DNA from: Ga0077536 sp943370145
GTDB lineage: Bacteria; Pseudomonadota; Gammaproteobacteria; Ga0077536
Assembly: GCA_943370145.1 (NCBI GenBank)
Contig: CALRPY020000055.1
Location: 1 to 30,270, forward strand
Direction of reading: 5' to 3'
DNA: 30,270 nucleotides
The position numbers were made by a program, and so were the translations under genes. The notes under the pieces were generated by a model, which saw nothing but the letters and a program-made list of their open reading frames with translations, ran no database searches and was not told where the DNA came from. Each line of letters opens with the position of its first letter. Position 1 is the stretch's first letter. This document shows, piece after piece, positions 1 through 6,394 of this stretch.

Positions 1-229
1 GCTCCAGATCCTTGACGCGTTGGGCCTCCGCCGTGGTCACACCGCCGCGAACGCCGGCATCAATCTCATGCCGCTTGACCCACTCGAGCAGCGTCTGCGG
101 CACACAGCCAATCTTCGGGGCGATCGATTCCACCGCTGCCCACAATGAGGGATATTCTCCGCGATGCTCCTGCACCAGGCGCACGGCGCGTTCACGGACT
201 TCAGGCGAATACTTGTTCAGTTTATTCAT
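1..229 (-). CDS. IS3-family transposase OrfA, N-terminal part
   Basis: Partial gene that runs off the left edge of the window. The translation begins MNKLNKYSPEVRERAVRLV and continues with a helix-turn-helix segment (about residues 25-55) in which a CVPQTLLEWVKRHE stretch is the recognition-helix region typical of the HTH transposase OrfA of IS3 elements (transposase_8/HTH_21 type). It would bind the IS ends and form the OrfAB fusion transposase after a frameshift. The ATG lies 50 bp inside the IS terminus, with GGAG 6 bases upstream. The catalytic OrfB part is not in the window. Confidence 0.75.
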   Translation of the reverse strand, partial: MNKLNKYSPEVRERAVRLVQEHRGEYPSLWAAVESIAPKIGCVPQTLLEWVKRHEIDAGVRGGVTTAEAQRVKDLE

Positions 230-279
230 GGCTCCATCTTCTCAGGTGTTGGAGCCTCCTCAAAACACGGGGCGGTTCA
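1..279 (-). mobile_element. IS3-family insertion sequence, one end (truncated by window)
   Basis: Read on the minus strand, the element starts with a terminal sequence beginning TGAACCGCCCCG (ends at plus position 279). This resembles the inverted-repeat ends of IS3-family elements of the IS51 type, as I remember them. It is followed 50 bp later by an OrfA-like transposase start. Immediately outside the end (from 280) lies hsdM coding sequence, so the IS sits inside hsdM. The other end and any target duplication are beyond the window, so the exact boundary is inferred from the hsdM junction and the terminal motif. Confidence 0.72.
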
Positions 280-1063
280 GGCCGTAAAAGCCCTGGCGCA
301 CCTTGTCCGGCCCTAGCACCTTGGCGAATTTCAGCAGCAGCGAGCCGGAGCCGCAGGCCGGGTCGTAGACCTTGTTGACCTCGGTCTTGCCCACCACGGT
401 GAGGCGGGCCAGCAGTTAGGAGACTTCCTGCGGGGTGTAGAACTCGCCACCGGACTTGCCGGCGGTGGAGGCATACATCTGCATCAGGTATTCGTAGGCG
501 TCGCCGAACAGGTCGATGCTGTTGCGTGAGAAGCTGCCAGCGCCGTTGGAGAGCGGCAGGTCACCGATGGCATCCAGCAGCTTGACCAGTTTTTCGTTGC
601 GCTTGGCCACCGTGGGGCCGAGTTTGCTGGAGTTGACATCCAGATCGTCGAACAGGCCCTTGAAGTCGTATTCGCTGTCCGACCCCTTGGCGGAGGCCTC
701 GATATCGACAAAGATGTGCGAGAGGGTTTCGTTGAGGTTGGCATCCTGGCGGGCCTTGCTGCGCACATTGGCGAACAGCTCCGAGGGCAGGATGTAGAAG
801 CCCTTTTCCCTCACCGTCTCGGCTCGGCCGAACTCGGCGTCTTTATCGCTGAGAGTGGTGTAGTCGAATTCCGCGTTACCGGCGCGGCGCTCCTGCTCGT
901 TGAGGTAGCCGGTCAGGTTCTCGGAGATGAAACGGTAGAAGAGCATGCCGAGCACGTAGCTCTTGAAGTCCCACCCGTCCACGCTGCCGCGCAGGTCGTT
1001 GGCGATGCGCCAGATGGTCTTGTGCAGCTCGGCGCGTTCGGTCTCTTTGCTGTTGTTCGTCAT
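280..1063 (-). pseudogene. hsdM: type I restriction-modification methylase HsdM, broken
   Basis: The first 215 codons encode an HsdM N-terminal helical domain (residues about 10-150; WRIANDLRGSVDGWDFKSYVLGMLFYRF is recognisable) followed by the GGEFYTPQEVS motif that precedes the methylase core. The next codon is TAA at 416-418, where the family has a Glu codon (EVSELLARL). After it the same frame continues without a shift through LLARLTVVGKTEVNKVYDPACGSGSLLL, which contains SAM-binding motif I, to KVRQGFYG at 280, where the IS begins. The NPPY catalytic motif and the C-terminal half are missing. Both lesions suggest loss of modification activity; the nonsense codon alone would stop the protein before the catalytic domain. 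No hsdR or hsdS is in the window. The ATG is preceded by GAAGG at good spacing. Confidence 0.85.
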
Positions 1064-1183
1064 TCGGGCCTTCTGCCAGTCGATTGTGTGCTGTTGTTGG
1101 TCATGGCTGCGGGTTCGGTTGTGCGGCTATCGACCCTGTCGAGCCAGAAGTGGTAGATACAAGTCTCTGATTTATCTGTGCTG

Positions 1184-1202
1184 CACGGGCGTATCGCCCG
1201 TG
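1184..1202. repeat. 8-bp stem hairpin, loop TAT
   Basis: CACGGGCG (1184-1191) and CGCCCGTG (1195-1202) form a perfect inverted repeat around TAT. No T-run follows on either strand, so an operator or an mRNA hairpin in the hsdM leader is as likely as a terminator. Confidence 0.5.
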
Positions 1203-1331
1203 TCTTTGGCCCAAGTCAGGCAGATAGGCCCGACTTTGAGCCATAGCCAAGCCGGCTTGACAAAAATGCCGCTTGGGATAGACTTTTGCGTTGAGTTCAC
1301 TGCCTATCGGCTTTGAACCTATCGAGGTCTC

Positions 1332-1373
1332 GGCCGCTGAACCCGCGTAGCGAATCAGCGGCCTTTGTTTTTT
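1332..1373 (+). terminator. intrinsic terminator
   Basis: GGCCGCTGA (1332-1340) pairs with TCAGCGGCC (1355-1363); a small CGC-GTA-GCG stem can form inside the loop. The sequence TTTGTTTTTT follows at once on the plus strand. The shape is that of a Rho-independent terminator acting on rightward transcription, yet no plus-strand gene lies to its left in the window. It may insulate the operon at 1385-2902 or be left over from rearrangement. Confidence 0.7.
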
Positions 1374-1384
1374 CTGGGCTGCCG

Positions 1385-1855
1385 TCACGGGCTACCTCCC
1401 AGCAAGCGGAGGCATGTAGCCCGGGACCATGCCGGCGAACTTCTGATCTTTCCGATGCTGTTGTCGGCCTGGTAACAGGTGACGAAGTTGGCTTTCAGCG
1501 AACCATCCTGCTTCAGCCCCATCGCTACCACAACGACGAAATCCTCGTAGACGACGGCCACGCGGCGCGTTGCGTCGTATTGGCGGGAGGTTTTGTCCCA
1601 GCCTTCGAACAGGGCGGCCGTGGGGTGCTCCAGAGTCGCTTTGATCCAATCGATGCGCTGCGCGCGCACCGGGGAAAAAGCATCCTTGCGGCCATCCCGC
1701 GCCGTGCTCTCGTAAAACATGTGGCCGAACTTGCCGGCACCGAAGAACACCCGGATTCCGTCAAAGGTCTGGATGTTGCCGCGACAGTAGACCCGCTCGT
1801 AATGCGAACGGTATTCAGCGACCGTGGCGTAGTGAACGAGAGGCGGTAACGCCAT
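1385..1855 (-). CDS. putative PBECR-type (barnase/EndoU/ColicinE5-D/RelE-like) nuclease domain protein
   Basis: A 156-aa protein. The conserved-looking core runs from about residue 40 to 142: HMFYEST (H45), KDAFSPVRAQRIDWIKATLEHP, then GWDK, RRVAVVYEDFVVVV (R98) and FVTCYQAD near T126. This alternation of a short helical part and a beta sheet with scattered His, Lys, Arg and Thr resembles the phage-associated BECR-fold RNase domains (PBECR families). This is from memory of the family and not from a search. The start codon overlaps the stop of the DUF3800 gene by one base (TAATG), so translation is probably coupled. If the fold is right, the protein may cut RNA and act as a toxin or defence effector. 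The last 15 residues look unlike the core and could be a drifted tail. Confidence 0.5.
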   Translation of the reverse strand: MALPPLVHYATVAEYRSHYERVYCRGNIQTFDGIRVFFGAGKFGHMFYESTARDGRKDAFSPVRAQRIDWIKATLEHPTAALFEGWDKTSRQYDATRRVAVVYEDFVVVVAMGLKQDGSLKANFVTCYQADNSIGKIRSSPAWSRATCLRLLGGSP

Positions 1856-2553
1856 TACCAGCCTCCCTGCAGGCGAATCTTGAAGATGTTGAACTTCTCT
1901 TCGCCCTTGTGGGTCGGGGCGAGCGGCCGACCCAGTGCTGATTCGAGGCGTTGGACCACGGCGGCCTTGGCCGTGCCGTCACGCAGGGTGTCGTTGATGC
2001 GGCTGCTGGCCGCACCCAGCAACAAGTCGCACAACTGGATCAGTACCACTTCATGAGACGGCAGCGACTGGATGCCGTCGATACTCGACGTGAGGTTCGC
2101 GCGCGCGAGACATCTGGCCAGTACAGGCAGACGCTTCGGGTCGCGGTTGCTCTTGACGTCGCAGAAGATCCGGTAGGCGTTGAAATCCAGAATCCAGTGA
2201 TGCAGTAGCTGGTAATAGAACTTGTAGAAGCCCAGCTCGCCATCGTTGTCGTGCAGAGCAAGGTTGAGCTGGGTTCGATCAACGGCAATACAGCGGAAAC
2301 GCAGGTTGTCGCCATAGGCGAAGAACAGATCGATCAGTTCGACGTAAAAATCGCGGCGGTTGGGCGACACCTTGCTCCATTTGATCTCGCCCCAGGCTTG
2401 GTGACGTTCCCGCAGCGCGCCGACGCGTGATTTGATTTCGTTGCGCAGCTCATCGGGTAGCCACAGGCTGCCGATCATGAGGTGTCGCGCACGGGGATTC
2501 GCGGATGCCAGGACATCCGGATTGGCTTCGTCGCAATACACCTCGAACTTCAT
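1855..2553 (-). CDS. DUF3800 domain protein
   Basis: A 232-aa protein with the hallmarks of DUF3800, a family with a predicted RNase H-like fold and no settled function. Residues 3-10 read FEVYCDEA with the first conserved acidic residue D8; EIKWSKVSP follows at 56-64 (E56), then FCDVKSNRD with D132, and a final LIQLCDLLLGA helix with D176. Four acidic residues in this order could bind metal as in RNase H-type nucleases. The ATG has GAGAGG 8 bases upstream. It lies 16 bp after the regulator gene and overlaps the following nuclease-like gene by one base, so all three are probably one transcript. DUF3800 genes are common in mobile elements and defence islands. Confidence 0.85.
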   Translation of the reverse strand: MKFEVYCDEANPDVLASANPRARHLMIGSLWLPDELRNEIKSRVGALRERHQAWGEIKWSKVSPNRRDFYVELIDLFFAYGDNLRFRCIAVDRTQLNLALHDNDGELGFYKFYYQLLHHWILDFNAYRIFCDVKSNRDPKRLPVLARCLARANLTSSIDGIQSLPSHEVVLIQLCDLLLGAASSRINDTLRDGTAKAAVVQRLESALGRPLAPTHKGEEKFNIFKIRLQGGW

Positions 2554-2569
2554 CTCTAATCCTCTCAGA

Positions 2570-2902
2570 TCAATCCAGCACGATCAGAAACTCGGTGGCC
2601 AGCGCCTCCGGGCGCACAGCACGGGTGTCCGGGCTGCGGTGCATCTTGACCAGGCCGTGACGCTCCAAATGACGCAGAGTGCGCGACAGGTTGCTGGCCG
2701 CCCGGCCCGACCACTCGGCCAACTCCAGCACCGTGCGCGGTTGCCGCTCCTGCATCAGGCGCAGCAGCGCGCGGTTTTCGTCCGACAGCAGGCTGGCCAA
2801 CTGCCGCCAGGAATCGAACCAGACGGTGGGTGTGGGGCCGTTGGCGTCATCGACTGCCCGACGGCCGGATTTGGCCGGCCGGATGCCAATCACTGTGCGC
2901 AT
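2570..2902 (-). CDS. winged-helix regulator, MarR / HVO_A0114-like
   Basis: A 110-aa protein, first gene of the operon. The middle region LLSDENRALLRLMQERQPRTVLELAEWSGRAASNLSRTLRHLERHGLVKM (about residues 38-88) is a clear winged helix-turn-helix with the recognition helix in SNLSRTLRHLERHGLV. This pattern matches the HVO_A0114 family of putative DNA-binding proteins, some of which are antitoxin-like partners of small toxins. GGGGAAA lies 8 bases before the ATG. An imperfect palindrome in the promoter area suggests self-regulation. It may act as repressor or antitoxin for the two downstream genes; that is an inference from position only. Confidence 0.75.
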   Translation of the reverse strand: MRTVIGIRPAKSGRRAVDDANGPTPTVWFDSWRQLASLLSDENRALLRLMQERQPRTVLELAEWSGRAASNLSRTLRHLERHGLVKMHRSPDTRAVRPEALATEFLIVLD

Positions 2903-2930
2903 GCTTCGATTTCCCCGATGTGGTTTCGGG

Positions 2931-2953
2931 ATGCTATCAGATGCAGATAGTAT
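2931..2953 (-). promoter_or_regulatory. candidate operator palindrome before the regulator operon
   Basis: ATGCTATC (2931-2938) and GATAGTAT (2946-2953) are inverted repeats with 7 of 8 matches and a 7-base spacer. The site lies 28 bp upstream of the regulator ATG, where its promoter must be; on the minus strand TACTAT within it could serve as the -10. A dimeric winged-helix repressor would be expected to bind such a site. Confidence 0.5.
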
Positions 2954-3066
2954 CTGTCGCTAGCAGTGATCTTCTCGGCGGACAGGAAATAGGGTAACCG
3001 CCGCTGCCATTGCCCCATTGTTTTCAGGATTACCCTGTTCGCCTTTAGATCGGGTCACGGCCGGCA

Positions 3067-3104
3067 GGTGCAAACCGCAAACCCTGCAAACCTCGGTTTG
3101 CACC
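3067..3104. repeat. GCAAACC repeats within an 11-bp inverted repeat
   Basis: The heptamer GCAAACC occurs three times directly (3070-3076, 3077-3083, 3086-3092) and once inverted (3095-3101). The outer copies are part of an 11-bp perfect inverted repeat, GGTGCAAACCG (3067-3077) and CGGTTTGCACC (3094-3104), with a 16-base loop. This may be a protein-binding cluster or a cruciform. Confidence 0.7.
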
Positions 3105-3221
3105 CTGACGGTAGACGAGCAGCGCGCTCGCGCCCCCCGTATACGAATCCGGCCAGGAAGGACCCGTGCCGTCTCGCTGGGGCATCGTCCCCGTGCCCGG
3201 CCAGCCATGGCAATCGAGGGA

Positions 3222-3260
3222 GGTGAGCATTCCCGATGCTCACCCTCTCTCTTTAGAGAG
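3222..3260. repeat. two adjacent hairpins
   Basis: GGTGAGCAT (3222-3230) pairs with ATGCTCACC (3236-3244) across TCCCG. Directly after it, CTCTCT (3245-3250) pairs with AGAGAG (3255-3260). A near-copy of the first hairpin in inverted orientation (19 of 23 bases) lies at 3428-3450, over the end of the primase/helicase gene. On the minus strand the pair may help end that gene's transcript, although no long T-run follows. Confidence 0.6.
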
Positions 3261-3268
3261 AAAACGCC

Positions 3269-3423
3269 GGGAACCGGGAAAGTGGCGTCGTTGCTGGGTT
3301 TGCGCGTTCCCATCCCCATCCGGGAACGGTTCTGGCCGGGAACGCTGGAATCCCGCGCCAGGCTTGAGTTTGGCGTTCCCGCCCGGCCCTGCGTTCCCGG
3401 TCGGGAAGCGGGAAGCCGGGAAC
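3269..3423. repeat. iteron-like GGGAACG boxes, seven copies
   Basis: GGGAAC or its complement GTTCCC occurs at 3269, 3306, 3322, 3338, 3375, 3393 and 3418. The extended consensus, with orientation corrected, is CCGGGAACG followed by C or G. Three neighbours are spaced exactly 16 bp apart (3306, 3322, 3338). Copies lie in both orientations. Seven copies in 155 bp is far more than chance would give, so this is a likely binding array for an element protein. Confidence 0.65.
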
Positions 3424-3445
3424 GGTTGGTGATGCTCGGGAATGC

Positions 3446-5587
3446 TCATCTCTGCTCCTGTTGACCCGGTTGCGACCTCTTCAGATGCCCAGTGACGAAG
3501 GCGGCCTCGCCGCTGGCCATGGGGCCATCCGGCACGTCCAGCCACTTCACCAGCTTGGAGCCGTCGACCATGGCCATGACCAGTTCTTCCCGGTCGAGCA
3601 GCGTGCCGACCCACTCGGCCAGCCGGTGCTTGCCGATGGTGTGGAAGGCTTCGGGCAGTTCGTGACGGCGCTCGTAGACGCCGTTGCCGCCGGTCTTGGT
3701 GTAGGGCTTGCCCTCGGCGGCGGCCCGCGCAATGGCGGCTTTGAGATCGGGCAGCAGGTCAACGACGGTCTGGCGGGCGCGGACCAGAGCGTCGCTGCGG
3801 TCCACCAGCAGGCCTCGGCTGTCGCGCAGGAAGGTGGTCACCCGCAGGTTGGCGCGGCCATTGGCCTTGACCACGCCACCCATCACCACCCGGCCGCGCT
3901 CGAAGGGTTCGCCCAGTGCCTTGCAGATCGCCTTGGCCTGATCCTCCTTCGGGTTCCACAGCGCGTAGACCGAGCGCACCCCATCGACCAAGCCACCGGT
4001 GCCCCGGATCGCTTCGCGGGCCTGCTCTGGGGTCGAGGCCTCGCGCTTGGCGAAGTGGTGCGACACGATCACCGAGGCGCCAGTGCTGGCCGCGAGCGCC
4101 GCCAGCCGGGAGCAGACGAACTGGGCGTTCTCCGGCACGTTCAGATCAAGCGCGCACAGCGGCTGCAGCGGATCGAGGATGATCAGTCGCAGACCGGCCA
4201 CGGTGGTCAGTTGCTGCTCCAGCGCCAACCACGCCGGGGTGGTCGATGGGCCTCGGGTGGCCGGATCGGGTGCGAATAGCGGCACGGCGCCGCCGGCATC
4301 GGGCAGCGGTAGTACGTACAGCGAGTCTGGGATCGGTCCCAGTGCATTGAGCCGGTTGTGCACCTCGATGGCGTCGTCTTCGGCGGTGACATAGATCGCC
4401 ACACCCTGGTTGGCGAGCGCGCCGCCGAACCGGGTGGGCGCGTTGGCCCATATACCATCGAAGGCGGCGACCTCGCGGGCCAGCGCCAGCAGCAGGAAGG
4501 ACTTGCCGACACCGCCACCAGCGGCCACCAATGCCGCCTGGGCCAGCGGGAAGACACCTTCGATCAGCCAGCGCCGGGGTTGCGGTTCGCCGCTGAAGCG
4601 CTCGCGGGCGCGCCACTGCGTGACGTCGAACGGTTGGCGTGGCTGCGTGTTGGCGACCGGCATCGCCTCGGCCAGCAAGGCGGGTACATCGACGCCTTCG
4701 GCCACAGCATCGGCGGCATCCCACTTCTGCGGCTTGTCCTCGGGAACGTGGATGCGTCGCACCCGCGCGCCGATACCGAGCAATTTCGGGACAACTACAT
4801 TGGCGTACCCGGCACCCACCTCATCGTTGTCCGGCCACACGATGACGCTCTTGCCGGCAAGCGGCGACCAGTCGGTCTTGTCGAGGGCAGTGGCGGCGCC
4901 ACCCATCGCGGTCGTTGCGACGATGCCCATGTGCATCAACGCGTCGGCGCATTTCTCGCCCTCGACCAACACGACGGTATCGGCCTTTGCCACCGCAGGC
5001 AGGTGGTAGAGCGGGCGCGGGTCGGGCATTCGGGTCTGGCGGGCGGCGACATCCCAGGGCCGGTATTGTTTGCCCTCGGGCGTGTCGTAACGGTACACGC
5101 AGGCCAGCAGTTCGCCATCGGGGCTGTGGTAGTCCCACTTCGCGGTGTGCGGGCCGAGCGCGTCATGGGAGGCGCTCGGCTTGGCGGGTGCCGGGATGAA
5201 TGAGGTTGGCACCACCAGCCAATCACCGACGTCATCCAGCAGTTCCCCGAAGTCGCGCGGCACCACAAAACCCCGCACCGCCGCCCACAGCGCCAGCACG
5301 TCGCCGGATTCGCCGGTGGCGAAGTCGATCCATACCCCGCGTTTCGGGCCTTCCAGTTCGATCACCAGGCTGTCGCCGGCATCGCCCTGCACATTGCCGA
5401 CGACGAAACGCGTGCCCTGGCGTTTGCCGCGCGGGAACAGGTACATCAGCACTGCTTCGAGCTGATCGAGCAGGCGGGCGCGCAGCTCGTCCTTGTTGTG
5501 GCGCCGCTCGATACGGTCGGGCGCGTCGTTGAAATCGAAGAAGGGATGGGGCGGAATGGTGACCGCCTCTATGGCGACGGTGCTCAT
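3446..5587 (-). CDS. TOPRIM-AAA primase/helicase (RepA-like replication protein)
   Basis: A 713-aa two-module protein. An N-terminal region with a DUF927/primase-like beta segment (about 60-100) leads to a TOPRIM domain at about 203-290, with the catalytic Glu in VLVEGEKCADAL (E209) and the metal-binding DND triad at 253-255. A RecA-like helicase domain of the RepA/AAA_25 type follows: Walker A AGGGVGKS at 356-363, TAEDD at 401-405, Walker B LIILD at 468-472, and VSHHFAK at 508-514. Such proteins start and drive replication of plasmids, phages and integrative elements, laying primers and unwinding DNA. The start overlaps the stop of the 82-aa gene (ATGA), so the AlpA-like gene, the small gene and this gene are one operon. 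Iteron-like repeats lie just past its 3' end. Confidence 0.85.
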   Translation of the reverse strand: MSTVAIEAVTIPPHPFFDFNDAPDRIERRHNKDELRARLLDQLEAVLMYLFPRGKRQGTRFVVGNVQGDAGDSLVIELEGPKRGVWIDFATGESGDVLALWAAVRGFVVPRDFGELLDDVGDWLVVPTSFIPAPAKPSASHDALGPHTAKWDYHSPDGELLACVYRYDTPEGKQYRPWDVAARQTRMPDPRPLYHLPAVAKADTVVLVEGEKCADALMHMGIVATTAMGGAATALDKTDWSPLAGKSVIVWPDNDEVGAGYANVVVPKLLGIGARVRRIHVPEDKPQKWDAADAVAEGVDVPALLAEAMPVANTQPRQPFDVTQWRARERFSGEPQPRRWLIEGVFPLAQAALVAAGGGVGKSFLLLALAREVAAFDGIWANAPTRFGGALANQGVAIYVTAEDDAIEVHNRLNALGPIPDSLYVLPLPDAGGAVPLFAPDPATRGPSTTPAWLALEQQLTTVAGLRLIILDPLQPLCALDLNVPENAQFVCSRLAALAASTGASVIVSHHFAKREASTPEQAREAIRGTGGLVDGVRSVYALWNPKEDQAKAICKALGEPFERGRVVMGGVVKANGRANLRVTTFLRDSRGLLVDRSDALVRARQTVVDLLPDLKAAIARAAAEGKPYTKTGGNGVYERRHELPEAFHTIGKHRLAEWVGTLLDREELVMAMVDGSKLVKWLDVPDGPMASGEAAFVTGHLKRSQPGQQEQR

Positions 5588-5832
5588 TGGGTGTGCTCCC
5601 CATCCAGCCGTGCCTTGAACCAGTCGCCGTTGGCACGCACGCAGTAGTAGGAACGCCCCGGCCCGATGTGCTGGGTGTCGGGCACGATCCAGAGTTCCTC
5701 GTCAGCGTCATAGCGCCAGCTGCCGGGGCCGAACATCTTGTCGAGCACAGGCTCAATGCCATGCCGCGCGATGTGGGCGCGCAGTTGCCGTGTCATGCGT
5801 TCGCGCTCTCGGCGCTGCTGGCGGTTCATCAT
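5584..5832 (-). CDS. small conserved-type hypothetical protein in replication operon
   Basis: An 82-aa protein not assigned to a family. The first 25 residues are very basic (MMNRQQRRERERMTRQLRA), suggesting nucleic-acid contact or a helical arm. The rest is a short region with aromatic residues (WRYDADEELWIVPDT, YYCVRANGDWFKARLDG) that looks like a small beta-rich fold. It overlaps both neighbours by 4 bases (ATGA at each end), which makes it a firm member of the operon despite its size. A role as a replication accessory factor is an inference from position. Confidence 0.7.
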   Translation of the reverse strand: MMNRQQRRERERMTRQLRAHIARHGIEPVLDKMFGPGSWRYDADEELWIVPDTQHIGPGRSYYCVRANGDWFKARLDGEHTQ

Positions 5833-6053
5833 TCCCAGACCTCACTCGGACGGTCGCCGGCGGTGCAGCGCCGGGTACGTTCGCGTTCATGCGCTTCGAT
5901 CTCGGCGAGGCTATAGAGCACGCGGCTGCCGAGCTTGAGGAACGCAGGCCCGGTGCCGAGCATCCGCCAGCGTTCGAGGGTTTTTTCAGACAAGCCCCAG
6001 CGCGCGGCGAGCTGGCGCGGGCTGAGCAGTTCGGTGGGTGGCAAGGGTTTCAT
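5829..6053 (-). CDS. AlpA/MerR-type HTH regulator or excisionase
   Basis: A 74-aa protein. LLSPRQLAARWGLSEKTLERWRMLGTGPAFLKLGSRVLYSLAEIEAHERER is a complete HTH_17/AlpA DNA-binding domain (about residues 9-60), with the GTGPAFLKLG.RVLY wing. Proteins of this kind act as excisionases or transcription activators in prophages and ICEs. I chose the ATG at 6053 because the frame upstream encodes no recognisable protein and crosses the hairpin-rich region. It is first in the replication operon and overlaps the next gene by ATGA. It probably binds in the divergent region 6054-6394. Confidence 0.85.
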   Translation of the reverse strand: MKPLPPTELLSPRQLAARWGLSEKTLERWRMLGTGPAFLKLGSRVLYSLAEIEAHERERTRRCTAGDRPSEVWE

Positions 6054-6185
6054 GTGACGGCTCCCGTTCGGTGGCCGGTGCCCGCAGCGGCCCTCACTGG
6101 GGCTCGGTGACACCTGATGAACGGGATTCTTCGTGGTGTTCGCCGGTGCGGCAATGACGCGCGCAGCGTCAAACCCCGCAGCCAT

Positions 6186-6221
6186 TGGCATGGGTCCGAA
6201 GCGCTTCGAGCTTCCATGCCA
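6186..6221. repeat. nested palindrome
   Basis: TGGCATGG (6186-6193) and CCATGCCA (6214-6221) are perfect inverted repeats that enclose a perfect 12-bp palindrome, CGAAGCGCTTCG (6197-6208). The palindrome alone could be a dimer-binding site or a recombinase core. Confidence 0.7.
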
Positions 6222-6235
6222 TTTCATTCCCGAGC

Positions 6236-6261
6236 ACGCGGTTGTTCGCATCAACCCGCGT
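6236..6261. repeat. hairpin with one bulge
   Basis: ACGCGGTTG (6236-6244) pairs with CAACCCGCGT (6252-6261) with one extra C in the right arm; the loop is 7 bases. Confidence 0.6.
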
Positions 6262-6318
6262 CGGTCATCGACAGACCGCGTTCGCCCGCTGCGCCCTGAT
6301 CGACCAAACCAGTCTCTG

Positions 6319-6354
6319 GCAGCGACCATTTCGGCAGTGCGAAACGGTCGCTGC
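6319..6354. repeat. long near-perfect inverted repeat before the coiled-coil gene
   Basis: GCAGCGACC (6319-6327) pairs with GGTCGCTGC (6346-6354); after one A/C mismatch, TTTCG (6329-6333) pairs with CGAAA (6340-6344) around the loop GCAGTG. With 14 of 15 pairs this is the strongest inverted repeat in the element. It ends 40 bp before the start of the rightward module, where an operator or crossover site would be placed. Confidence 0.75.
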
Positions 6355-6394
6355 GACGTGGTGTCGTGGCGATGCCAACCCCAGGAGCCCGCCC

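Larger units (their letters stand above)
1064..1384. other. non-coding stretch upstream of hsdM
   Basis: I see no convincing gene in these 320 bases. A 95-codon minus-strand reading frame covers part of it but has no recognisable family or clear ribosome site. It contains the two hairpins listed separately (1184-1202 and 1332-1373). It lies between the start of hsdM and the end of the nuclease-like gene, so it should hold the hsdM promoter, but no good -35/-10 pair stands out. Confidence 0.5.
2954..3445. other. repeat-rich non-coding region, possible replication origin
   Basis: Nearly 500 bases without a credible gene; the short frames here have no recognisable family and poor starts. The stretch is full of short direct and inverted repeats: a GCAAACC cluster (3067-3104), two hairpins (3222-3260), and seven GGGAAC/GTTCCC boxes (3269-3423). 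It follows the 3' end of the primase/helicase gene. Iteron-like repeats beside a replication gene are a common plan for plasmid and ICE origins, but no AT-rich unwinding stretch is obvious. Confidence 0.5.
6054..6394. other. divergent non-coding region with three strong hairpins
   Basis: A 341-base region between the leftward replication operon and the rightward recombinase module. No gene is supported; open frames crossing it in both directions are extensions of the flanking genes. It contains three separate inverted repeats (6186-6221, 6236-6261, 6319-6354). It must hold the promoters of both operons. It may also be an origin, a recombination site or a control region for AlpA and the recombinase-associated HTH protein. 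Confidence 0.6.

Noticed and set aside
1101..1388. 95-codon minus-strand frame between hsdM and the putative nuclease gene
   Set aside because: It includes both arms of the orphan terminator and hairpin and shows no recognisable protein features.
2811..2820. GAATCGAACC inside the HTH regulator gene, the same as the tRNA/tmRNA T-arm sequence seen in ssrA
   Set aside because: The match is only about 11 bases, the surrounding sequence has no tRNA fold, and it encodes normal regulator residues. It is not a credible attachment site copy.
2960..3464. Several 60-148 codon frames on both strands
   Set aside because: Composition is dominated by Arg, Pro and Gly, with no ribosome sites and no family resemblance, and repeats run through them. 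The region is treated as non-coding.
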